A stretch of DNA of 64,000 bases from Massilia antarctica (GTDB lineage Bacteria; Pseudomonadota; Gammaproteobacteria; Burkholderiales; Burkholderiaceae_D): positions 1,364,001 through 1,428,000 of the forward strand of contig NZ_CP065053.1 of assembly GCF_015689335.1 (NCBI RefSeq), in the 5' to 3' direction. Under the pieces are notes generated by a model, which was not told the origin of the DNA, did no database searches, and worked only from the letters and a program-made list of their open reading frames with translations. The position numbers and the translations under genes are program-made. This document shows positions 47,858 through 56,543 of the stretch, piece after piece (positions within the stretch are counted from its first letter, which is position 1; the number at the start of each line of letters is the position of its first letter).

Positions 47858-48679
47858 TCAGGCAGCGCGGTCCGGACGGTGGGCATCGACCAGGATGGTC
47901 GAGATGGAAAAATGCGGCACCCGTTCGGGCCATTCATCGTTCGGCCCGAACCAGCGCGCTTCCACGATTTCGCTTGGGTCGACCCGGATCTCGCCATCGA
48001 GGTAGTCGGCGGTGAAGGCCAGCATCAGCGAGTGGGGAAACGGCCACGACTGGCTGGAAAAATATTCCAGGTTGTGGACCCGCAAGCCGACTTCCTCGAA
48101 CACTTCGCGGTGCACCGCTTCTTCCACCGATTCGCCCGCTTCCAGGAAGCCCGCCAGCGGCGTGAAGCGCTTGCTGGGCGAGGCGGCGTGCAGCGCCAGC
48201 AAAACATGGTCGCCCTTGCGGATCAGCACCATCATCGCCGGCGAAATGCGCGGATAGGCCATCATGCCGCAGGCGCTGCACACATAGCAGCGCTCGCCCG
48301 CCTTGAGCTGCATCGGCTGGGCGCACGCGCCGCAATAACGGTGGGTCCGTGCCCACTCGGCAATCTGGCTGGCTCGGCCCGCCACGCTGAGCAAATCCTC
48401 GTCGAAACCGCCAAACAGGGAACGCACGCTGCGCCAGGTGTAACCGGGCAGGGCCAGCTCCTCGCTGCCGTGCCACGCTGTCTGGCAATAACGCCCGCCC
48501 AGAATGCCTACCGCATGCGGCGTGCCCGCGATGTCCAGGCCGGCAAGCTCGTCTACCGAGGGAAGCCCCAGGTCCGCTTCGCGCAGCAACAAGCGGCTTC
48601 CGTGAAAGACAAACGTCAGTGGATCGGAGTGCGATTGCGCCGTGATCAGCGGCACAAACGTTGAGGGCATTTGAAGCAT
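47858..48679 (-). CDS. nudC: NAD+ diphosphatase / RNA deNADding enzyme NudC
   Basis: Cleaves NAD(H) to NMN(H) and AMP and can remove NAD caps from RNA. 273 residues: N-terminal domain, Zn ribbon (CGACAQPM and CYVCSACG), Nudix box GFLEAGESVEEAVHREVFEEVG and the NudC signature SQSWPFPHSLM (commonly SQPWPFP; Pro replaced by Ser here). Convergent with the membrane-protein gene. Confidence 0.93.
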   Translation of the reverse strand: MLQMPSTFVPLITAQSHSDPLTFVFHGSRLLLREADLGLPSVDELAGLDIAGTPHAVGILGGRYCQTAWHGSEELALPGYTWRSVRSLFGGFDEDLLSVAGRASQIAEWARTHRYCGACAQPMQLKAGERCYVCSACGMMAYPRISPAMMVLIRKGDHVLLALHAASPSKRFTPLAGFLEAGESVEEAVHREVFEEVGLRVHNLEYFSSQSWPFPHSLMLAFTADYLDGEIRVDPSEIVEARWFGPNDEWPERVPHFSISTILVDAHRPDRAA

Positions 48680-48903
48680 GCGGCCAGCCTTTTGAGTTGT
48701 GGACTACAGGCAGCATACCGCATTTTTCAAGCACGGATTGCCCGGCCAGGGCGATGCAAGCGGCAGCGGATGCGATCTGCGTCAAACCGGCGCGACCCGC
48801 ATCGAACGCGGTTGGTGCCGCGCTGTCATACCGGTAGTGCCCGCACTGGCATGGCCGGACCGCGCAGGCGGCGGCAAAGGCGCTCACACAATGGCATGAC
48901 TCC

Positions 48904-49908
48904 ATGACGACATCTTCCTGGTTAGCCCGGCACGACAAGGCCAAGGTGGTCATCTTCCGCGCGCTTCAGCTCGGGGATATGCTGTGCGCGGTGCCGGCCC
49001 TGCGCGCCTTGCGCGCGGCCATGCCGGGGTCGCGTATCAGCCTGGTCAGCCTGCCTTGGGCGGACCAGTTCGCCCGCCGCTTCAGCGCCTATATCGACGA
49101 GTTCATTCCCTTCCCCGGCCACCAGGCGTTTCCCGAACAGCCGGCCAGGCTCGACCAGCTGCATGAGTTCTATGCCGGCATGCGCGCGCGCCGCTTCGAC
49201 CTGGCGCTGCAAATGCACGGCAATGGCCAGTACAGCAACGCCGTGGTGCGGGCCTTCGGCGCGCGCGCGATGGGGGGATTCGGGGCCGCGCCGGGCGGCG
49301 GCGACGATTGCCTGATTCCTTTTCCAGACACGGGGGCGGAACCGCTGCGGCTGCTCGAACTGGCGACCGGCCTCGGCGCACCGGCGCGTGGTCCCCAGCT
49401 GGAGTTTCCCATCACCGCCGAGGACGAGCGGGAGCTCGAAGGAAGCGGGGTGGCGCGCGGGCTGGCGCCGGGCAGCTATGTGTGCATTCATCCGGGGGCG
49501 CGCTCGGCCGACAAGTGCTGGCCGGCGGCGAAGTTCGCGGCGGTGGCGGACCAGCTCGCGATCCGTCCACGCCTGACAACGGTGCTGACCGGCTCGCCCG
49601 CCGAAGCGACGCTGACGGCCGCCGTGGCACGCCTGATGCGGCGTGCGCCGGTCGATGCGGCCGGGCCCTTGTCGATCGGCGCGATGGCGGCGCTGATGAG
49701 CCGCGCGCGCCTGCTGATCTGCAACGACACGGGCGTGTCGCACATCGCGGCCGGGCTCAGGCTGCGCAGCGTGGTCATCTTCAGCAAGGCTGATATCCGG
49801 CGCTGGGCGCCGCTCGACCAGCGACTGCATCGCTGTCTGTGGGACCCGTTCGGGGAGCAGGCCAAGACCGTGCTCGATCAGGCGCGGGCCTTGTCGAAGC
49901 TGCGCTAA
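48904..49908 (+). CDS. Glycosyltransferase family 9 protein
   Basis: 334 residues. Heptosyltransferase-like two-domain GT-B fold: N-terminal FRALQLGDMLCAVPALRALRAAMPGSRI and C-terminal ADKCWPAAKFAAVADQL, plus LICNDTGVSHIAAGL, the ADP-sugar binding loop of GT9. Likely transfers a heptose or related sugar to LPS core or another surface glycan. Converges on the sugar-transferase group on the other strand. Confidence 0.88.
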   Translation: MTTSSWLARHDKAKVVIFRALQLGDMLCAVPALRALRAAMPGSRISLVSLPWADQFARRFSAYIDEFIPFPGHQAFPEQPARLDQLHEFYAGMRARRFDLALQMHGNGQYSNAVVRAFGARAMGGFGAAPGGGDDCLIPFPDTGAEPLRLLELATGLGAPARGPQLEFPITAEDERELEGSGVARGLAPGSYVCIHPGARSADKCWPAAKFAAVADQLAIRPRLTTVLTGSPAEATLTAAVARLMRRAPVDAAGPLSIGAMAALMSRARLLICNDTGVSHIAAGLRLRSVVIFSKADIRRWAPLDQRLHRCLWDPFGEQAKTVLDQARALSKLR

Positions 49909-50023
49909 ACAACGCAACAAGCGGCATTCCGCGCGCCTAACAGGCCGCGCGTGCAAGAGCCACGATGCCGCCGCACCATGCGTGTGGCAGCACCGTGCGT
50001 CATGCCATGCCCCGTCGTTTGCC

Positions 50024-51169
50024 TCATCCGCAGAAACGGCTCCCTGCCGCAGCCCCCCCTGACGCTCCTGTGACGGCATGTCGGCCATCCTTTGCGCGTC
50101 CATCGCGCAGCAGCCCGAGCGCCAGCGCGTTGACCTCATCCTGCGTTACGTCGTCGACAAAGCTCGCATCGTGCGCGCAGCGCGTGCGGATGTTTTCCTC
50201 GCCACAAACCGGACAATGCACGCGCAACGATACCGCCGCGCGATGGCCGTGTTGCCGCAGCGGCGCCGATTCGATCAGGTTGGTCAGCCAATAAATCCCC
50301 ACGGCCGGCGTGCCGAGCGCCAGCGCCAGGTGCAGCGGGCCGGTATCGTTCGATACCACCAGCGCGCAGCGCGCGACAATCCCGCACAAGGCTGCGAGCG
50401 ACACTTTGCCGCTCAGATCGATCGCCGGGCGGCGCATTGCCCCGATGAGCTCGCGCACCAGCGGCGCTTCCTCCTGCGTGCCGTTGACCGCCACCGCTGC
50501 GCCTTCACGCACCAGCACATCGGCAAGCGCCGCGAAACGGCGGACCGGCCAGCGCCGGCGCGGGTCGCTCGCCCCCGGTTGCAGCAACACCAGCGGCCCG
50601 TCGCGCGCGGGCGGCAGCAGCCGCGCCGCCTGGGCCAGATCGTCCCCGGTGACGTCGAGCTCGCGCCGCATCGGCCACGCCGCGGCGCCGGCCAGCGCCG
50701 CCACTTCCAGCAATTGCAGGCGCCGGTTGACCACTCCTTCGTGGCGGACGTTGCGGTCCAGCGGTTCGGCGTCGCCCGCGCACATGCCCACCGTCAGGCG
50801 CGCGCCGAGCCGCCGGATGAACGGGTTGGCATGGCGCCCGCCGCCGAACAGCTGGACAGCCAGATCGATCCCGCTCTGGCGCAGGTTTTCCACAAACGCT
50901 TCGACAGCGCAGGGATCGGCATCGTCCGGCCCGCCCACGCCCATGCCGGCATACGGCGGCATGATGGCCACGGCATCGACCGGCCCCGGCCGCCCTTGCA
51001 GAAACGCCGCATGCCACGGCAAGCCGATGTACGACAGCCGCGCCTCCGGATAACTGTGCTTGAGTGCATGCAAGGCCGGCAGGCAAAACATGAAATCGCC
51101 CAGCGCATTCGGGCGCAGCACGACGATGTGGCGCACACGGGCCAGCCGCGCGTGCTGTCCGCTCTTCAT
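50024..51169 (-). CDS. Glycosyltransferase family 9 protein
   Basis: 381 residues; paralogue in type of the plus-strand GT9 (RPNALGDFMFCLPALHALKHSYPEARLSYIGLPW; RRRWPVRRFAALADVLV; LVVSNDTGPLHLALAL). It has an extra CPVCGEENIRTRC cysteine motif near the end that may bind a metal. Its ATG overlaps the stop of the upstream glycosyltransferase 2 gene by 4 bp. Last gene of the DUF4254-GT2-GT9 operon. Confidence 0.9.
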   Translation of the reverse strand: MKSGQHARLARVRHIVVLRPNALGDFMFCLPALHALKHSYPEARLSYIGLPWHAAFLQGRPGPVDAVAIMPPYAGMGVGGPDDADPCAVEAFVENLRQSGIDLAVQLFGGGRHANPFIRRLGARLTVGMCAGDAEPLDRNVRHEGVVNRRLQLLEVAALAGAAAWPMRRELDVTGDDLAQAARLLPPARDGPLVLLQPGASDPRRRWPVRRFAALADVLVREGAAVAVNGTQEEAPLVRELIGAMRRPAIDLSGKVSLAALCGIVARCALVVSNDTGPLHLALALGTPAVGIYWLTNLIESAPLRQHGHRAAVSLRVHCPVCGEENIRTRCAHDASFVDDVTQDEVNALALGLLRDGRAKDGRHAVTGASGGAAAGSRFCG

Positions 51170-51972
51170 AGCAACACCTTCGGCGCGTCGACCCGGCGCG
51201 CCACCACGGTGGTCGGCAATTCCATATGATAGGCGCCGGACGGGATGATGCCGCAGCCGCCGGAGCGCGCCATCACGCGCAGTTGCGCCAGCACATCCTC
51301 GCCGCAGTGTTCCGGCGGCAGCGCTCTCCAGAAATCGAAACCGCCGGCGGCGCGCAGCTTGGCCGTATCGAACAGCACGCAGCCGCCGATCCAGGCCACC
51401 CGATAGGCACGCGTGGCCTCGCGCCCGATGCCCAGCCGCGTCTGCACGTGGAACAGATTGGCCGCGCTGTGCAAGTGGTGGCGCTCCCAGGCGAATCCGC
51501 CCGGCGCCACCACTTCCGGTTCGACCCGCCCCTCCCAGAACTCGATGGCTTGCTGATGCGGCCGGCGATCATGGCGGTGACTGAGGCCGTGCAAGGCGCT
51601 GCCGACAAAGCCGCAGCGCTGCTGGCGCATGGTGCGCGCCAGGCGCTCGATCAGATCGCTTTCGATGATGACATCGTCGTCGAGAAACAGGCACCACGGC
51701 GCCACTGCCTGGGCCAGCAGAAAGGCGCGCTGCTCGGCCATGCCGCGCCTTGGCAGATGGCGCCGCATGTCCACCGGCAGTCCGCGCGCGGCCAGATAGC
51801 GCAGCACCGCGCGCACTTCGGCGCTGGCGGCGGCGCCCTCGCCATCGGACTGGTCCGATACCACGATGCGCAGATTGCGCGCGGTTTGCGAGGCCAGCGC
51901 CGTCAAGGTCACGGCCAAGGCCGCCGCGCGATTGCAGGTCGGTATCAGCACATCGATGCATTGCTCGCTCAT
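51166..51972 (-). CDS. Glycosyltransferase family 2 protein
   Basis: 268 residues starting [22 protein letters not shown] fold with DDD metal motif ([13 protein letters not shown]) and the later [22 protein letters not shown] acceptor region. Overlaps both neighbours by 4 bp. A longer N-terminal reading lacks conservation. Substrate unknown. Confidence 0.9.
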   Translation of the reverse strand: MSEQCIDVLIPTCNRAAALAVTLTALASQTARNLRIVVSDQSDGEGAAASAEVRAVLRYLAARGLPVDMRRHLPRRGMAEQRAFLLAQAVAPWCLFLDDDVIIESDLIERLARTMRQQRCGFVGSALHGLSHRHDRRPHQQAIEFWEGRVEPEVVAPGGFAWERHHLHSAANLFHVQTRLGIGREATRAYRVAWIGGCVLFDTAKLRAAGGFDFWRALPPEHCGEDVLAQLRVMARSGGCGIIPSGAYHMELPTTVVARRVDAPKVLL

Positions 51973-52583
51973 GGCGCGGCCCCGCCGCGCTCGCGCTCCG
52001 GCGCCCCGTACAGCCAGGGATTGAGCGCGGGATCGTTGTACATCTTGAACTGGCGATAGACCTTGAAGTAGGCTTGCCCGCTGGCGGCTTCGGCAAGCAG
52101 GCGGTCGAGACAGCAAGCCAGGTCGTGCCGCTGCAGCAACAGGCGCTGCAGCCTGCTCTGGCAGGCGCTCACGTGCTCGGCGCCGGCCTCGGTACGCAAG
52201 CTCTGCACGCGCATGTGGAACACCTTGAGCGCGAGGATGGACAGGCGGTCGATCATGGCGCCCGCCGTTTCGCTGCTCAGGCGCGTGCCGGGCCGGGACA
52301 CCACGCCGGCCAGCTGCGCGAGCAGCGCTTCGTCGATCGCTTCGACGGCATCGTTGCGCAACTGGTTGTGGCGGTCGATCAGGCGCTTGCTGGCGGCAAT
52401 GGCGGCGCTGCCGGCATCGGTGCGGCGGGCGCGGTCTTCTTCCTCCCACAGCAGGCGGTTGTGACGGTGATTGGCTTCTATCCAGCGCCAGACCGGCGTA
52501 TCGGCCGGGGCCGGCAAGCGGACATCGTCCAGTTGCGCCTCGTGCCACTGCATCAACGATAGGGCATCGAACTCCTTGAACAT
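51969..52583 (-). CDS. DUF4254 domain-containing protein
   Basis: 204 residues from [17 protein letters not shown]. The region [23 protein letters not shown] and later [17 protein letters not shown] match DUF4254, a helical domain usually encoded with glycosyltransferases as here. ATG/TGA overlap with the GT2 gene. First gene of this operon. Confidence 0.88.
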   Translation of the reverse strand: MFKEFDALSLMQWHEAQLDDVRLPAPADTPVWRWIEANHRHNRLLWEEEDRARRTDAGSAAIAASKRLIDRHNQLRNDAVEAIDEALLAQLAGVVSRPGTRLSSETAGAMIDRLSILALKVFHMRVQSLRTEAGAEHVSACQSRLQRLLLQRHDLACCLDRLLAEAASGQAYFKVYRQFKMYNDPALNPWLYGAPERERGGAAP

Positions 52584-52671
52584 CGCCACTCTCCTCGCGT
52601 GTACATCCGGATGCCAGCGCAACCGTGTATAGCTTGGAGCGGTAGAGCGGGCGCAAAGTTCCCGCAGCCGT

Positions 52672-52875
52672 TCAATCGCCGTCGTCGGGCCCCTTGAACG
52701 CCTGGCTGACCTCGGCCGGCGTCTGGAACGCTGCGTCGGGCAGCGCGTCGAGCGAGGCGCACACCTTCTCGTCGGCGCCGAGCTTTTTGGCGTTGGCAAT
52801 CAGGGCGGCCTTGTTGGCCGGATAGTCCACGCCCTTGAGGAATGTTTGAATCTGGATGGGGTTTGCATGCGCCAT
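52672..52875 (-). CDS. DUF2795 small protein
   Basis: 67 residues from [26 protein letters not shown] with GGGAGA before the ATG. Matches DUF2795 ([17 protein letters not shown]...AxxxGA...ALPDxxFxxPAEVSxAF). A small helical protein, perhaps nucleic-acid or protein binding; unknown role. Confidence 0.88.
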   Translation of the reverse strand: MAHANPIQIQTFLKGVDYPANKAALIANAKKLGADEKVCASLDALPDAAFQTPAEVSQAFKGPDDGD

Positions 52876-52938
52876 GGTCGTCTCCCGTGTCAATCCAGGT
52901 TGGACAGCATGGCGCGGCGCAAGTTCACGCCGGAGCTA

Positions 52939-54159
52939 TCAGCTGGCCGCTGGCGCCATCGCATGGCGCGACAGCGAGCGTTCCAGTTCGGCCATGCCGG
53001 CCGGCAGGTCGAGGCTGGCGCCGCCGGCCTGCATGCTGGAACCGAAGGCGTGCAAGGTGCGGAACAGATTGTGCGCGCGGCTTTGTTCGCCCATCTGGCC
53101 GATACGCAGGATGTTCAGGCCGAAGGCACCCGAAATTTCCACTTTGTGCACGCGCGACATGTGCGCGCGCACCACGTCGGACGACACATGGTCGGGTGTG
53201 ACGATGCCGATCACCGAATTGAGCCGGTGCTGCTTGGGCACCAGCAATGCCAGCCCGAGCGCTTCGATGCCGGCCTGCAGCGCTTCCGAGCATTGCTGGT
53301 GGCGCGCGAAGCGGCGCGGCAGGGTTTCGGCGCACACCAGGCGCAAGGCTTCGTGCAGGGCCAGGATGCCCGATACCGGCGCCGTGTAGTGATAGGACTT
53401 CTGGTTCCAGAACTGGTCGGCCAGTTGGGCGTCGAGGCACCAGTGATAGGGCTGGTGGGTGCGCGTGGCAATTTTTTTAGCCCAGGCATGTTCCGAAAAC
53501 GCCAGCAGGGACACACCAGGAATCGAGGACACGCCTTTCTGCCCGCCCGTGATCACCGCATCGACCTGCCAGGCATCCATGTCGAGCGCCATCGTGCTCA
53601 AGGTGCAGACGGCGTCGACGATCACCAGGCAGCCGTGCGCGTGCGCCATGCGGGCGATGCCGCCCAGGCTGTGGTTGCACACCGTGTTCGAGGTTTCGCC
53701 CTGCACCAGGGTGATGGCGGCGTAGCCGCCCTTGGCCAGTTCGCGCTGCACCAGGTCGACGCTCGCGCTTTCATTGTTGTCGATGTGCAGCAGGGTCGCT
53801 TCGCCGCGCACCCGGCTGACCATCTCGGCCATGCGCTTGCTGAAGTAGCCGTTGCAGATGCATAAAACCCGGTCGCCCGGATGGACCAGGTTGGCGATCG
53901 CCATTTCCATCGCCGCCGAACCGGGCCCGCCCACGCCCATCACGTGCGAGGAACTGGTCTGGAACACATAGCGCCCCATTTCCTTCACCTGGGCAATCAC
54001 CTGGTTCATGGTGTCGCCGAGGTGGTTGATGACGATCGAATTGGCGGCCGCCACGGCGGGCGGAATCGGCACCGGGCCCGCGCCCATCATCAGCAAGGGT
54101 TCATCCGGCAGGATGTGTTCGAGCGGAACTATGTCGGGAACGCGGATTGCCTCAACCAT
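52939..54159 (-). CDS. PLP-dependent class V aminotransferase (alanine-glyoxylate type)
   Basis: 406 residues. GPVPIPPAVAAANS and SSSHVMGVGGPGSAAMEMAIANLV at the cofactor phosphate site, VDAVCTLSTM with the PLP-stacking Asp, and the Schiff-base Lys in TGGQKGVSSIPG. Belongs to the fold-type I serine/alanine-glyoxylate group; the amino donor cannot be fixed from sequence. Single gene. Confidence 0.88.
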   Translation of the reverse strand: MVEAIRVPDIVPLEHILPDEPLLMMGAGPVPIPPAVAAANSIVINHLGDTMNQVIAQVKEMGRYVFQTSSSHVMGVGGPGSAAMEMAIANLVHPGDRVLCICNGYFSKRMAEMVSRVRGEATLLHIDNNESASVDLVQRELAKGGYAAITLVQGETSNTVCNHSLGGIARMAHAHGCLVIVDAVCTLSTMALDMDAWQVDAVITGGQKGVSSIPGVSLLAFSEHAWAKKIATRTHQPYHWCLDAQLADQFWNQKSYHYTAPVSGILALHEALRLVCAETLPRRFARHQQCSEALQAGIEALGLALLVPKQHRLNSVIGIVTPDHVSSDVVRAHMSRVHKVEISGAFGLNILRIGQMGEQSRAHNLFRTLHAFGSSMQAGGASLDLPAGMAELERSLSRHAMAPAAS

Positions 54160-54688
54160 TCAATGACTCCTCAAATTATGTGTACAGGATGCTCATCATA
54201 GCGTGCAATCGATTAACTAGTTTCCATGCGGTCATTTCCAGCGGAGTCGCTCCGGCGACGTGATAGGAAGGGGTAATTTTCTACGCTCGATATGATCCAA
54301 ATCAATAAGTCGTGGAATATGTGCCGATACAACCTTTTACTGCGTCATTTGGCATAGCGCGCCGCCATCGGCATTCCCATGCCCCATATTCAGGCGCACT
54401 CAGCTTAATAAACAGGCAGATGAATATGACCATGCCATGACAAAATATGGTGTTTTTACCATAACAATTAATGTTCAATTAATTAATGAGCGGTTTTGAC
54501 GTCCACGCAGATACGTCGCACCAGATGCCGGACGCGGCCGTCGCAAGTGATCGAATTTTCAACATCTCAATTGGTGCAACAACAACAGCAAGAAATAGAG
54601 GCGAAAACCAAACTCATTTAAATTCAATGACTTAACGCGATTTCTTATGCGACATAAATTGCTATTAGTAATACCTGCGCAATATTGA

Positions 54689-54718
54689 TTGACACTCCGA
54701 TGCCAAATCGTTTTTAAT
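54689..54718 (+). promoter_or_regulatory. Sigma-70 promoter of the small-RNA candidate
   Basis: TTGACA (54689-54694), an 18-bp spacer and TTTAAT (54713-54718): a perfect -35 and a 5/6 -10. Confidence 0.65.
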
Positions 54719-54724
54719 CGCCCC

Positions 54725-54804
54725 GGCGAAATAACAATATTTCGTAAAAATGCCCATCCGGCATTAACTACGCGGTCCCGGCCGGCGCAAAAGGCCGGCT
54801 TTTT
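54725..54804 (+). ncRNA. Candidate small RNA of about 80 nt with three hairpins
   Basis: Predicted start about 7 bases after the -10. Hairpin 1 CGAAATA ACAA TATTTCG (54727-54744), hairpin 2 ATGCC CATCC GGCAT (54750-54764), then a GC-rich terminator stem CCGGCC / GGCCGG with TTTTT (54778-54804). The linker GTAAAAA between hairpins is A-rich. No open frame of note (the only one is MPIRH). The unit ends about 135 bp before the flavoprotein gene, so a short leader or attenuator for that gene is an alternative. Confidence 0.6.
54778..54804 (+). terminator. Intrinsic terminator of the small-RNA candidate
   Basis: CCGGCC / GGCCGG (or GCCGGC / GCCGGC) around an A-rich loop, followed by five T. No protein gene ends just upstream, which is what points to a non-coding transcript. 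Confidence 0.85.
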
Positions 54805-54938
54805 CATTTATCCATCCTGCGAGTGGTGAATACGATGTCCCTATGTCGATCTGTTGATGTGATGTTCCGATCCTGGCGATCGGCGTTACCGATTCCTTGC
54901 ACCGCGGCGGATGCCGCCGGCCGCGCGGAGCAGTGCCG

Positions 54939-56297
54939 GTGAGCGCCGCCCTGCCAACCTTCGCCGACCTGGCCGCGCGTGTCGCCGGCGGCGCGCTGAA
55001 CCGCCCGCGCATCGCCATCATCGGGGCCGGCAGCAGCGGCCTGGCGTGCGCCGCCGAGATGCTGCAACGCGGCCTCGACCCGGTCCTGTTCGAAGCGCGC
55101 TCGCAGCCGGGCGGGCTGTGGGGCAAGGACCCGCTGTCGGCGATTTACCCCGACCTGGTCCAGAACGCGGCCGCGCAACTGCCGCTCTCGCGCCCCGAGA
55201 CGGGCAGCTGGGCCGCCTACACCGAGCAATGCCTCGACACCGTCAAGCGCCAGGGCCTGGTCTCGCGCATCTTCACCTCGACCAAGGTGCTGTGCGTGAC
55301 GCCGTCGCTGCACGCGGGCGGGGCCGACCTGCTGATCGCCAGCGCCGACCAGGCCGCCTCCCCCCTGCTGCGCCACTTCGAGCAGGTGGTGTACGCGGGC
55401 GGGCTGTACCACACGCCGCAATTGCCCGACATCGCCGGGGCGGCCGACTTTGCCGGCCGCATCATCCACTCGTCCGACGTGCGCGACATCAGCCGCTTCG
55501 TCGGCCAGCGCGTGCTGATCGTCGGCCTGGGCAATACGGCCATGGAATGCGCGGCCAAGCTGTTTCCGGTGGCGCAGCAACTGGTGCTGTCGGGCCGCAG
55601 TCCGACCTGGCTGGTACCGCGCATGATTCACGGCAACCCGATCGATGTGGCCACGCGCGCGCTCAAGGATGCCTACCGCCACAGCTACCAGGCCAGGCTA
55701 TGGGAAGCCTGCCGCCTGCATGGGGCGGTCGGCCATGCGGTCGACCCGTCCAGCCACGAGATCGATGTGGGGCGCCAGCGCATCACGGTCAGCGACGCCA
55801 TGCTGGGCCCGGTGCGCAGCGGCATGGTCCCGCTGCGCCCGGCCTTGGCCCAGGTGGCCGAACGCAGCGCCCACTTCGTCGATGGCAGCAGTTGCGACGC
55901 CGACATCATCGTCTGCTGCACCGGCTACCAGAGCCAGGCGATCCTGGCCGAAGGCAGCGAGGTGCCGCAGCAGTTGGTCGGCAACGTGCTGCATGCGCGC
56001 TACCCCGGCCTGTGGTTCACCGGCGCGCCGGCCTTGTGGGGCAGCCCGGCCCCGATCGCCAAGAAGCAGGGCCGCCTGATCGCCCACGCCATCGCCACCG
56101 GCTGGCAGCGCGACGACCTGAGCCAGGCGGTGCGCCCGCACGCCAATTACGACAAGGCCGCCACCCGCCTGCCGTTCGGCTTCGAGGTAGCCGACTTCAG
56201 CGGCTACGCGCACATGGTCGACCAGGCCTGCGCCAGCCCGGTCCCCGGCGACGCGCACGCGCCGCTGGCCGGCAACCCGGTCAACTACGCCGGGTAG
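54939..56297 (+). CDS. FMO-like flavin-dependent monooxygenase
   Basis: 452 residues. The GTG at 54939 is favoured by GGAG eight bases upstream; an earlier GTG (54933) lies too close to it. Two Rossmann motifs: FAD site IIGAGSSGLACAAE and NADPH site IVGLGNTAMECAAK. Between them, QVVYAGGLYHTPQLPD resembles the FMO fingerprint. IIVCCTGYQSQ is the late FAD/NADP motif. Likely oxidises a small nitrogen, sulfur or carbonyl compound. Substrate unknown. Confidence 0.85.
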   Translation: MSAALPTFADLAARVAGGALNRPRIAIIGAGSSGLACAAEMLQRGLDPVLFEARSQPGGLWGKDPLSAIYPDLVQNAAAQLPLSRPETGSWAAYTEQCLDTVKRQGLVSRIFTSTKVLCVTPSLHAGGADLLIASADQAASPLLRHFEQVVYAGGLYHTPQLPDIAGAADFAGRIIHSSDVRDISRFVGQRVLIVGLGNTAMECAAKLFPVAQQLVLSGRSPTWLVPRMIHGNPIDVATRALKDAYRHSYQARLWEACRLHGAVGHAVDPSSHEIDVGRQRITVSDAMLGPVRSGMVPLRPALAQVAERSAHFVDGSSCDADIIVCCTGYQSQAILAEGSEVPQQLVGNVLHARYPGLWFTGAPALWGSPAPIAKKQGRLIAHAIATGWQRDDLSQAVRPHANYDKAATRLPFGFEVADFSGYAHMVDQACASPVPGDAHAPLAGNPVNYAG

Positions 56298-56316
56298 GAG
56301 GGCGCGGCGCACGAGG

Positions 56317-56340
56317 GCGCGGCGCACCAGAGCGCCGCGC
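56317..56340 (+). terminator. GC-rich hairpin after the flavoprotein gene
   Basis: GCGCGGCGC ACCAGA GCGCCGCGC, nine perfect pairs. It lies within a short set of 15-bp repeats (56298-56357: two direct GAGGGCGCGGCGCAC units and two related inverted ones). No T tract. Confidence 0.5.
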
Positions 56341-56543
56341 AGGGTAGCGCCGCGCATCCTCCGCGGATGCACGGTGCGGACAAGGACCGCTTCAGCGGAC
56401 GGCAAGGTGCGCCATTGTGAAATCGGCCCATGTTTTGCCGTCGGTGAAGTTACAATCCCGCCTTGTCAAATGATCGCCAGCGCGCTCATGCAAGTTGGCT
56501 TCCCCGCGCTTTCACCGGGAAACCATGCTCCCGGAAAACTCCT

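Larger units (their letters stand above)
54160..54938. other. Long AT-rich intergenic region with a small-RNA candidate
   Basis: About 780 bp with no credible protein gene; visibly AT-richer than the surroundings between 54200 and 54770. It contains the promoter-hairpins-terminator unit described separately. A minus-strand 82-codon open frame here (54559-54807) covers the terminator and has no ribosome site or coding character. Confidence 0.6.

Noticed and set aside
54559..54807. 82-codon minus-strand frame
   Set aside because: Begins inside the terminator stem and crosses the small-RNA candidate; amino-acid content looks random.
56298..56357. Short GC-rich 15-bp repeats as a mobile element
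   Set aside because: Only two direct and two inverted units forming a hairpin after a gene; better explained as a transcript-end structure.
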